Source of the DNA: JBBRUG01 sp038247995
GTDB taxonomy: Bacteria > Chloroflexota > Chloroflexia > Chloroflexales > Chloroflexaceae
Direction of reading: 5' to 3'
Length of the DNA stretch: 8,823 nucleotides
Assembly: GCA_038247995.1 (NCBI GenBank)
Contig: JBBRUG010000259.1
Span: forward strand, 1-8,823
Shown one piece after another: positions 1 to 4,014 of this stretch (positions are counted from its first letter, which is position 1; the number at the start of each line of letters is the position of its first letter). Under the pieces are notes generated by a model. It was not told where the DNA came from. It saw only the letters and a list, made by a program, of their open reading frames with translations, and did no database searches. Position numbers and translations under genes: made by a program.

Positions 1-120
1 AACGTGGTGATGGGCGTGGAGCTCATCGTGCCGGTGGCGATCGAGGACGGCTTGCGCTTCGCTATTCGCGAAGGCGGTCGTACCGTCGGCGCCGGTGTGG
101 TCACCAAGATCCTGGATTAA
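1..120 (+). CDS. tuf: Elongation factor Tu, C-terminal end (partial)
   Basis: The frame is open from base 1 and ends with TAA at 118-120, giving the last 40 residues of EF-Tu, the GTPase that brings aminoacyl-tRNA to the ribosome. The recognisable segment is GLRFAIREGGRTVGAGVVTK, the conserved end of beta-barrel domain 3, which helps bind tRNA. The preceding residues (NVVMGVELIVPVAIED) fit the usual pattern with small differences. The 5' part lies outside the window. It sits 65 bases before secE in the common tuf-secE-nusG order. The rpmG (L33) gene often found between tuf and secE is not in this gap. Identity is certain; which of possibly two tuf copies this is cannot be told. Confidence 0.97.
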   Translation, partial: NVVMGVELIVPVAIEDGLRFAIREGGRTVGAGVVTKILD

Positions 121-124
121 GCGA

Positions 125-162
125 CTGGCCGGGCGGGTTCGGGGGGCCAGGTTCCCCGAACC
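125..162 (+). other. Alternative hairpins in the tuf-secE spacer
   Basis: GGTTCGGGG (136-144) pairs perfectly with CCCCGAACC (154-162), a 9-bp stem with a 9-base loop. A second pairing, CTGGCC (125-130) with GGCCAG (145-150), uses the loop of the first. The two cross, so they are either alternatives or a pseudoknot. No T-run follows (the next bases are TCTCGCAG), so this does not look like an ordinary intrinsic terminator. A partial terminator, a processing site or an RNA-stability element between the highly expressed tuf and secE are all possible. The complementarity is visible; the role is inferred. Confidence 0.45.
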
Positions 163-185
163 TCTCGCAGATATAGAGAAACGCG

Positions 186-410
186 ATGGCCGTGGTCAAA
201 GATACTAAAGAGCAGCAGGAAAATCCAGTCGCCCGTAGAGTCCGCGAGACGCGGAGTGAACTGCGGAAGGTTGTTTGGCCGACACGCGAAGAAACGATCC
301 GCCTGACTGGAGTAGTGATCGCCATTTCGATTGTGATTGGCTTACTGCTCTTTTCTGCCGACGCGATCTTTTCGGCCCTGTATCTTGCGCTCGTGAATTT
401 CGTTTCGTAG
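186..410 (+). CDS. secE: Preprotein translocase subunit SecE
   Basis: A 74-residue protein with the short single-span architecture of bacterial SecE. SecE clamps the two halves of the SecY channel in the cytoplasmic membrane and is essential for Sec-dependent export. Residues 1-38 are charged and cytoplasmic. They contain ELRKVVWPTREE (25-36), which matches the conserved amphipathic-helix motif preceding the membrane span. Residues about 40-58 form one hydrophobic helix, and the tail is short. The start is ATG with only a weak purine-rich stretch (GAGAAA) upstream. nusG follows after 25 bases, the standard secE-nusG pair linking protein export and transcription factor genes. Motif, length and context agree. 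Confidence 0.96.
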   Translation: MAVVKDTKEQQENPVARRVRETRSELRKVVWPTREETIRLTGVVIAISIVIGLLLFSADAIFSALYLALVNFVS

Positions 411-425
411 GTGATTGATCTGTAC

Positions 426-430
426 GAGGG
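426..430 (+). promoter_or_regulatory. Ribosome binding site deciding the nusG start
   Basis: GAGGG lies five bases before GTG at 436. The longest open frame would start at TTG 415, which has no ribosome binding site. The GTG therefore gives the better start and removes seven residues from the longest reading. Confidence 0.7.
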
Positions 431-435
431 CTGCC

Positions 436-1005
436 GTGACTGAGCAAGATAATCAGGTCGTCGAAGAAAAAGCCGACGATCGGCACTGGTACGTGATCCA
501 TACGTACTCGGGCTACGAAAACAAGGTCAAGCAGAACCTTGAACACCGCATCGACTCGATGGAGATGCGGGATCAGATCTTTCGTGTGATCGTGCCTACC
601 GAAGAAGAGATCGAGATCAAGAACGGGCAGCGACGCACAGTCAACAAAAAGATCTATCCTGGGTATGTGCTGGTGCAAATGCGCCTGACCGATGACTCGT
701 GGTATGTTGTGCGCAATACGCCCGGCGTAACAAGCTTCGTCGGCCATGGTAATAAGCCGACACCGCTTGAGGACGACGAAGTCAAGACGATTCTGAAGCA
801 GATGGAAGGCGAAGCGCCAAAGGTACGCGTCAGCTACCAGAAGGGCCAGGCCGTCAAGATTATCGACGGGCCGTTCACCGACTTTGAAGGGATCGTCGAT
901 GCGATCGACCACGAACGTGGCCGTGTGCGCGTCCTGGTCTCCTTTTTCGGACGGGAAGCACCTGTCGAATTGGACTTTCTGCAAGTTACGCGATTGATTG
1001 AATAA
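436..1005 (+). CDS. nusG: Transcription termination/antitermination factor NusG
   Basis: A 189-residue protein from GTG 436, the usual length for bacterial NusG. NusG binds the RNA polymerase clamp across the DNA cleft, affects pausing and elongation, and contacts Rho or ribosomal protein S10. The NGN domain covers about residues 17-125: WYVIHTYSGYENKVKQNL (18-35), then the conserved PGYVLVQM (75-82) and RNTPGVTSFVG (93-103). The KOW domain covers about 136-188 and includes GPFTDFEG (145-152), followed by the typical beta-strands ending near LQVTRLIE. No extra insertion domain is present. It lies 25 bases after secE and 154 bases before rplK. The start was chosen over the upstream TTG because GAGGG is correctly spaced before the GTG. 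Identity is secure. Confidence 0.97.
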   Translation: MTEQDNQVVEEKADDRHWYVIHTYSGYENKVKQNLEHRIDSMEMRDQIFRVIVPTEEEIEIKNGQRRTVNKKIYPGYVLVQMRLTDDSWYVVRNTPGVTSFVGHGNKPTPLEDDEVKTILKQMEGEAPKVRVSYQKGQAVKIIDGPFTDFEGIVDAIDHERGRVRVLVSFFGREAPVELDFLQVTRLIE

Positions 1006-1064
1006 CGTACACTACGCAACCTCGCAGTGTTACGTGCTGGGGGCCACTGGCCCTTGCATCTATG

Positions 1065-1092
1065 TTGAACACCTCGCCGCTCAGGCTATGCA
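1065..1092 (+). promoter_or_regulatory. Weak candidate promoter ahead of rplK
   Basis: TTGAAC (1065-1070) and TATGCA (1087-1092) are separated by 16 bases within the 154-base nusG-rplK spacer. The -35 fits well and the -10 poorly (three of six). A promoter before rplK is known in Escherichia coli, so one is expected here, but this match alone is not convincing. Confidence 0.22.
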
Positions 1093-1114
1093 TTGAGCAA
1101 ATGAGGGAGGGATA

Positions 1115-1138
1115 GCGCCCAGGAATGACCTGGAGCGC
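1115..1138 (+). promoter_or_regulatory. Hairpin just upstream of the rplK ribosome binding site
   Basis: GCGCCCAGG (1115-1123) pairs with CCTGGAGCGC (1129-1138) around the loop AATGA, with one unpaired base near the middle. The stem ends eight bases before AGAGGAG (1146-1152), which serves the GTG start of rplK. A smaller stem, GGGCC/GGCCC, sits at 1041-1053 in the same spacer, with no T-run after it. The position suits translational control or message processing. It does not show the internal-loop pattern of an L1 site, so I do not assign it to L1. Confidence 0.4.
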
Positions 1139-1159
1139 CCCGCACAGAGGAGTAAAACG

Positions 1160-1585
1160 GTGGCGAAGAAACTTGTCGCAGTCGTGAAACTGCAACTGCC
1201 GGCCGGTAAGGCTACGCCGGCACCGCCCGTTGGTCCGGCGCTGGGTCAGTACGGTATCAACATCATGGGCTTTGTGAAGGAATACAACGAGAAGTCGTCC
1301 TCGATGGCCGGCAGCGTTGTGCCCGTTGAAGTAACGATCTTCAGCGACCGCTCCTTCACTGTCAAGCTGCTCACTCCGCCCGCCTCAGACCTGCTGAAGA
1401 AGATGGCCGGCGCGCAAAAGGGTTCGGGGACGCCAAATCGTGCCTCCGCCGGCTCAATCACCAAGTCGCAGTTGCGTCAGATCGCGCACCAGAAGATGCA
1501 GGATATGAACGCGCTGGATGTTGAGGGCGCCGAGAAGATTATCTCCGGCACTGCCCGCAGCATGGGCATCAAGATCGTCGATTAA
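1160..1585 (+). CDS. rplK: 50S ribosomal protein L11
   Basis: At 141 residues this is the standard bacterial L11 length. L11 sits at the base of the L7/L12 stalk on 23S rRNA helices 43-44, in the GTPase-associated centre, and forms part of the thiostrepton pocket. The N-terminal domain begins KLVAVVKLQLPAGKATPAPP and continues into VGPALGQYGINIMGF, whose prolines are those contacted by thiopeptides and by stringent-factor signalling. The C-terminal RNA-binding domain, from about residue 70, contains TPPASDLLKK and ends NALDVEGAEKIISGTARSMG. The GTG start follows AGAGGAG at good spacing. It is followed by rplA after 75 bases, the conserved rplK-rplA pair. Confidence 0.98.
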   Translation: MAKKLVAVVKLQLPAGKATPAPPVGPALGQYGINIMGFVKEYNEKSSSMAGSVVPVEVTIFSDRSFTVKLLTPPASDLLKKMAGAQKGSGTPNRASAGSITKSQLRQIAHQKMQDMNALDVEGAEKIISGTARSMGIKIVD

Positions 1586-1617
1586 CGCATCGACACGCCA
1601 TCGGCGCGCCCTACAGT

Positions 1618-1647
1618 GTGGGAGAGCCATCGGCTCGTTTGAACCAC
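1618..1647 (+). promoter_or_regulatory. Probable L1-binding mRNA element upstream of rplA
   Basis: GTGG (1618-1621) pairs with CCAC (1644-1647), and GAGCC (1624-1628) pairs with GGCTC (1632-1636) around the loop ATC. Between the stems is an asymmetric internal loop: GA on the 5' side and GTTTGAA on the 3' side. The 23S rRNA L1-stalk site has the same layout: GUGG stem, GA, inner helix, then a UUGAAA-containing strand, then CCAC. L1 is known to repress its own mRNA by binding such mimics. The rplA Shine-Dalgarno AGGAG starts at 1649, one base after CCACC, so bound L1 should hinder initiation. The structure and resemblance are read from the sequence; binding is inferred. Confidence 0.62.
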
Positions 1648-1660
1648 CAGGAGTATTGTA

Positions 1661-2377
1661 ATGGCAAAGCACGGTAAGCAGTATCGCGCGGCGGCTGAGA
1701 AGGTTGATCAGGAGCAGTTCTATTCGCCGGAAGAGGCAATTGCGCTGGTCAAAGAGACCTCGTTTGTGAAGTTCGATGCGACGGTCGAAGTCCATCTGCG
1801 GCTCGGCATCGACCCGCGCCACGCTGATCAGAATATTCGCACCACAGTGGCATTGCCCCACGGTACAGGTAAGTCGGTACGTGTGCTGGTCTTTGCCCAG
1901 GGTGAGGCGGTTCAGGCCGCGCTGGGCGCCGGCGCCGATTTTGCCGGTAACGATGATATTATTGCGAAGATCGACAAAGAGAACTTCTTCGACTTTGATA
2001 TTGCGATCGCCACCCCGGATATGATGGGTAAGGTCGGTCGGATCGGTCGTAAGCTTGGCCCGCGTGGCCTGATGCCGAACCCAAAGAGTGGCACGATCGT
2101 GCCAGCAGAAGATCTGCCGAATACCATTCGTGAAGTGCGCGGCGGTCGTGTCGAGTTCCGTAACGACAAGACCGGCATTCTGCACATTGCGATCGGGAAG
2201 GTGAGCTTCACCCCCGAGCAGATCCAGGAAAACTTTTTGGCGCTGATGGAGGCGGTCAAGGCGGTCAAGCCGAGTGGCGCTAAAGGCACGTATATTCGCA
2301 CAGTGACGCTAACCAGCACGATGGGGCCGGGCATTCCGGTGAACCCGACGTTGGCGCAGTCGCTAACTATGGTATAA
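1661..2377 (+). CDS. rplA: 50S ribosomal protein L1
   Basis: A 238-residue protein, near the usual bacterial L1 length. L1 binds the 23S rRNA L1 stalk, which moves with deacylated tRNA leaving the E site, and it also acts as a translational repressor of its own operon. Domain I is built from residues about 1-67 and 160-238; domain II is the insertion at about 68-159. Family signatures are KSVRVLVFAQG (71-81), GRKLGPRGLMPNPKSGTI (129-146) and the C-terminal TMGPGIPVNP (220-229). The ATG start follows AGGAG at 1649-1653. The last codons and the TAA stop lie inside a promoter for the rplJ unit. A likely L1 target hairpin lies directly upstream, which fits autoregulation. Confidence 0.98.
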   Translation: MAKHGKQYRAAAEKVDQEQFYSPEEAIALVKETSFVKFDATVEVHLRLGIDPRHADQNIRTTVALPHGTGKSVRVLVFAQGEAVQAALGAGADFAGNDDIIAKIDKENFFDFDIAIATPDMMGKVGRIGRKLGPRGLMPNPKSGTIVPAEDLPNTIREVRGGRVEFRNDKTGILHIAIGKVSFTPEQIQENFLALMEAVKAVKPSGAKGTYIRTVTLTSTMGPGIPVNPTLAQSLTMV

Positions 2378-2378
2378 T
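2351..2378 (+). promoter_or_regulatory. Promoter across the rplA stop codon, for rplJ-rplL
   Basis: A perfect TATAAT at 2373-2378 is preceded by TG one base upstream (2370-2371), making an extended -10. TTGGCG (2351-2356) lies 16 bases upstream and matches four of six -35 positions. The TAA stop of rplA is contained in the -10 box. Initiation is predicted near 2385, about 26 bases before the L10 leader domain. A dedicated promoter lets rplJ-rplL be transcribed more than rplK-rplA, which suits the higher copy number of L7/L12. Confidence 0.72.
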
Positions 2379-2410
2379 CCGTCGCGGTCAGGCGTAGGTC
2401 TGGCCGCAAC

Positions 2411-2490
2411 TAATTACATACTACCCTAGACAGCTTGGTGAGCGCACTTGTGCTCTGAAAGGCTCCCGGAGCCGCCAGCCGAGGTAATTA
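2411..2490 (+). ncRNA. Ribosomal protein L10 leader (cis-regulatory RNA)
   Basis: TAATTAC (2411-2417) pairs perfectly with GTAATTA (2484-2490), closing the domain. Inside lie the conserved strands of the L10 leader family: TAGACAG (2427-2433) on the 5' side and GCCGAGGT (2478-2485) on the 3' side, flanking a TTGG/CCAG helix. Two hairpins cap the domain: GAGCGC/GTGCTC (2440-2455) and GGCTC/GAGCC (2461-2473). L10 in complex with L12 binds this kinked element in rplJ leaders and represses the rplJ-rplL message, in Bacillus by transcription attenuation. A terminator directly downstream fits that mechanism here. The family assignment rests on conserved sequence plus structure. Confidence 0.8.
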
Positions 2491-2546
2491 AGCGCTACCG
2501 GCAAGGTATTTCTGGTTGTGCTTTTTACAGGCCATTGGTCTGTTCT

Positions 2547-2582
2547 CGGTCGTCGTGTCTAGGACACTGACGACCGTTTTTT
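2547..2582 (+). terminator. Attenuator terminator in the rplJ leader
   Basis: CGGTCGTC (2547-2554) pairs with GACGACCG (2569-2576), and GTGTC (2555-2559) pairs with GACAC (2563-2567), with T2568 bulged and a TAG loop. The 13-bp stem is followed directly by six T (2577-2582). This is a complete intrinsic terminator placed 25 bases before the rplJ start, so it must be conditional. The 5' arm and loop are complementary to both conserved strands of the upstream L10 leader, which provides a candidate antiterminator. Confidence 0.85.
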
Positions 2583-2594
2583 ATTGGGTATGAG

Positions 2595-2602
2595 AGGAGG
2601 TG
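2595..2602 (+). promoter_or_regulatory. Ribosome binding site deciding the rplJ start
   Basis: AGGAGGTG is a near-perfect anti-16S match five bases before ATG 2608. The same frame is open from TTG 2584 and has an ATG at 2590. Both lie upstream of this site and have none of their own, so ATG 2608 is the start. Confidence 0.85.
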
Positions 2603-2607
2603 AAGAG

Positions 2608-3144
2608 ATGCCAACCCAACGTAAAATCGACATGGTGGGCGAACTGACCGACAAGATGGAGCGCATGCAGCTTGCCATTGTCGCCGATTATCGCGGTTTG
2701 AGTATGGCGGAACTGACAGCACTGCGCACAAAACTGCGTGAAAAGGGTGCTGAACTTATTGTGGCGAAGAATACACTTCTCCGCCTTGCAGCGCGCAACA
2801 CAGGCAATGAAACGATCGAAGAGTTCCTTGAAGGTCCGACTGCGGTAACCTTTGCATATGACGATATCTCGCAAGTGGCGAAGGTGCTGCTCGATCACAC
2901 GAAGGCTCCAGGTAAGACGCTCAATATTCGTGGCGGCCTCCTCGGTAAGACGCCCCTCGCCGCGGAAGGCCTGGAAGCGGTAACGAAACTGCCTTCGCGT
3001 GAGCAGGCTCTGGCGATGATTGTCGGCGGCGTAGCAGCACCGGTCAGCGGTGTCGTGGGCGTGATCAACGCGACGATTACGAATGTCGCTTATGTGATCC
3101 AGGCCCGGATCGATCAGCTTGGCGGCGAACAGCCGGCAGCGTAG
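2608..3144 (+). CDS. rplJ: 50S ribosomal protein L10
   Basis: A 178-residue protein. L10 anchors the L7/L12 dimers to the ribosome stalk, next to L11 on 23S rRNA. The N-terminal RNA-binding domain shows the family pattern: QLAIVADYRGLSMAELTALR (21-40), then GAELIVAKNTLLRLAA (47-62) and EFLEGPTAVTF (72-82). GGLLGKTPLAAEGLEAVTKL (109-128) is also typical. The C-terminal helix from about 133 onward, ending ARIDQLGGEQPAA, carries the L7/L12 dimer-binding region. How many dimers it holds cannot be judged reliably here. It is the first gene behind the L10 leader and attenuator, so its synthesis is probably autoregulated at transcription. rplL follows after 92 bases. Confidence 0.97.
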   Translation: MPTQRKIDMVGELTDKMERMQLAIVADYRGLSMAELTALRTKLREKGAELIVAKNTLLRLAARNTGNETIEEFLEGPTAVTFAYDDISQVAKVLLDHTKAPGKTLNIRGGLLGKTPLAAEGLEAVTKLPSREQALAMIVGGVAAPVSGVVGVINATITNVAYVIQARIDQLGGEQPAA

Positions 3145-3152
3145 CGCTAATT

Positions 3153-3170
3153 GCTAGCCGATCGGCTAGC
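3153..3170 (+). other. Palindromic hairpin in the rplJ-rplL spacer
   Basis: GCTAGCCGATCGGCTAGC is a perfect 18-base palindrome. As RNA it folds into a 7-bp stem with a GATC loop, starting eight bases after the rplJ stop. No T-run follows, so it is unlikely to terminate efficiently. It could mark an RNase cleavage point or protect an end; as DNA it could be an operator. No evidence separates these. Confidence 0.5.
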
Positions 3171-3190
3171 TGAATGTAAGGCATAGCAGC

Positions 3191-3205
3191 GGAGGCGTGG
3201 CCTCC
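3191..3205 (+). other. Second hairpin before rplL
   Basis: GGAGGC (3191-3196) pairs with GCCTCC (3200-3205) around GTG. The stem contains a GGAGG that would otherwise resemble a ribosome binding site. It lies 15 bases before the real rplL site AGGAG (3221-3225). It may keep that decoy masked or stabilise the 5' end of a processed rplL message. Confidence 0.4.
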
Positions 3206-3236
3206 AGGTATAGCACAATAAGGAGCTGAGAGAGTT

Positions 3237-3638
3237 ATGGCAAGCGATAAGGTTAATAACATCATCGAGACGATCGAGACGCTCAACGTTCTCGAACTGG
3301 TTGAACTGAAGAAGACGATGGAAGACAAATGGGGCGTGACGGCTGCCGCTCCGATGATGGCCATGGGCGCAATGCCGATGATGGGTGGCGCTGATGCCGG
3401 CGCTGCACCGGCGGCCGTTGAAGAGAAGACTGAGTTTGACGTGGTGCTCAAGGACGTTGGCCCCAACAAGATCCAGGTGATTAAGGTTGTGCGTGAGCTC
3501 ACCAGCCTGGGCCTGAAGGAGGCCAAGGATCTGGTTGAGGCTGCACCGAAGCCCGTCAAGGAAGCCGTCAGCAAGGAAGAGGCTGAGGCGGCCAAGGCGA
3601 AACTGGCCGAAGTCGGCGCAACTGCCGATATTGCGTAA
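3237..3638 (+). CDS. rplL: 50S ribosomal protein L7/L12
   Basis: A 133-residue protein, slightly longer than the common 120-128. L7/L12 is the only multicopy ribosomal protein; it forms the mobile stalk that recruits and stimulates EF-Tu, EF-G and other translational GTPases. The N-terminal dimerisation domain (about 1-33) contains LNVLELVELKKTMEDKWGV. A flexible hinge (about 34-62) follows. The globular C-terminal domain (about 63-133) has EKTEFDVVLK, NKIQVIKVVRELTSLGLKEA and the KDLVEAAPKPVKE factor-binding helix region. The hinge is odd: six methionines fall within residues 40-49. The ATG follows AGGAG at 3221-3225, a slightly long spacing. It is last in the operon, closed by the terminator at 3711. 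Confidence 0.97.
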   Translation: MASDKVNNIIETIETLNVLELVELKKTMEDKWGVTAAAPMMAMGAMPMMGGADAGAAPAAVEEKTEFDVVLKDVGPNKIQVIKVVRELTSLGLKEAKDLVEAAPKPVKEAVSKEEAEAAKAKLAEVGATADIA

Positions 3639-3666
3639 GGATGCAGGCGGTAGGCTCCCGGAGGTC

Positions 3667-3685
3667 GCCACCCGAATCGGGTGGC
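3667..3685 (+). other. GC-rich hairpin downstream of rplL
   Basis: GCCACCCG (3667-3674) pairs perfectly with CGGGTGGC (3678-3685) around AAT, an 8-bp stem 28 bases after the rplL stop. No T-run follows; the terminator proper is 25 bases further on. A 3'-end stabilising stem or polymerase pause element is plausible. Confidence 0.45.
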
Positions 3686-3710
3686 ACCACCTGGCATACC
3701 GGTAACTCCA

Positions 3711-3748
3711 GGGCGTTCTGCTCGTGTATGCGAGCAGAACGCCCTTTT
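3711..3748 (+). terminator. Intrinsic terminator of the ribosomal protein operon
   Basis: GGGCGTTCTGCTCG (3711-3724) pairs without mismatch with CGAGCAGAACGCCC (3731-3744), giving a 14-bp stem with a 6-base loop, followed by TTTT. The T-run is short but the stem is very stable. It shows that the rplJ-rplL transcript ends here and does not continue into rpoB. Confidence 0.85.
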
Positions 3749-3917
3749 AGAGCACTGAGCAGCATGACTGAGCCGCTGCGGCCACTGAACCGGGTAGCGC
3801 GCTGCGCTCGCGCCTGGTTGTGCAGGCTCAATCGATCTGAGCAATGCTGTAGATGCTATTTGCGAGTTTGCGCAGCTCAGTTAAATCATGCAGCGCTTGG
3901 CGCTCTGACAAGCTAAA
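3749..3917. other. Non-coding stretch with no recognised feature
   Basis: I find no convincing gene, tRNA or promoter here. Small inverted repeats are present: CTGAGC (3837-3842) with GCTCAG (3875-3880), and AGCGC/GCGCT near 3892-3904. They are short enough to be chance. The open frames crossing this stretch lack ribosome binding sites and protein-like composition. Confidence 0.5.
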
Positions 3918-3976
3918 GCCTGTTTCCTGCCCCTTGCCTCCTCCTTCCTGCTTCCCGCCGCCTCCCGCTTCCTGCC
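3918..3976 (+). repeat. A-free pyrimidine-rich tract with degenerate repeats
   Basis: Fifty-nine consecutive bases contain no A and are mostly C and T with scattered G. TTCCTGC occurs three times (3924-3930, 3945-3951, 3969-3975), spaced by 21 and 24 bases, with CCTCC/CCCGCC-type filler between. This is a degenerate tandem repeat. It lies between the ribosomal operon terminator and the next gene. Function unknown; a strand-asymmetric spacer repeat or a relic of repeat expansion is possible. Confidence 0.6.
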
Positions 3977-3977
3977 A

Positions 3978-4007
3978 TTGGCGTATTTCCGCAGAGTGCG
4001 CTACCAT
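3978..4007 (+). promoter_or_regulatory. Tentative promoter for the STAND-like gene
   Basis: TTGGCG (3978-3983), identical to the -35 of the rplJ promoter, lies 18 bases before TACCAT (4002-4007), which matches four of six -10 positions. Initiation would fall near 4014-4015, at or next to the ATG, giving a leaderless message. That would explain the lack of any ribosome binding site. Sequence match is modest. Confidence 0.3.
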
Positions 4008-4014
4008 CTAGATT

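Noticed and set aside
415..435. TTG 415 as the nusG start
   Set aside because: No ribosome binding site precedes it; GTG 436 has GAGGG at five bases and gives the normal NusG N-terminus.
205..984. Long minus-strand open frame (259 codons) opposite secE and nusG
   Set aside because: It lies opposite two certain genes, and the protein has no recognisable domain. GC-rich coding DNA commonly leaves such antisense frames open.
1115..1138. The rplK leader hairpin as the L1 target, as in Escherichia coli
   Set aside because: It lacks the GA / TTGAA internal loop; the element upstream of rplA fits much better.
2460..2471. Twelve-base direct repeat AGGCTCCCGGAG, also at 3652-3663, flanking rplJ-rplL
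   Set aside because: A shared 12-mer is expected by chance in a window of this size. The first copy is explained as part of an L10 leader hairpin.
2584..2607. TTG 2584 or ATG 2590 as the rplJ start
   Set aside because: Both would place the strong AGGAGGTG site inside the gene and add residues that L10 proteins lack.
3077..3844. Minus-strand open frame (255 codons) across rplL and the terminator
   Set aside because: It is antisense to a certain ribosomal gene and spans an intrinsic terminator. No ribosome binding site or domain is visible.
3641..3916. Open frame of 91 codons right after rplL
   Set aside because: It runs through the rplL terminator hairpin and the gene-free stretch, with no ribosome binding site and no protein-like composition.
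3749..4014. tRNA, CRISPR array or insertion-sequence end in the gene-free stretch
   Set aside because: No cloverleaf, no regularly spaced identical repeats with unique spacers, and no terminal inverted repeats with a transposase were found.
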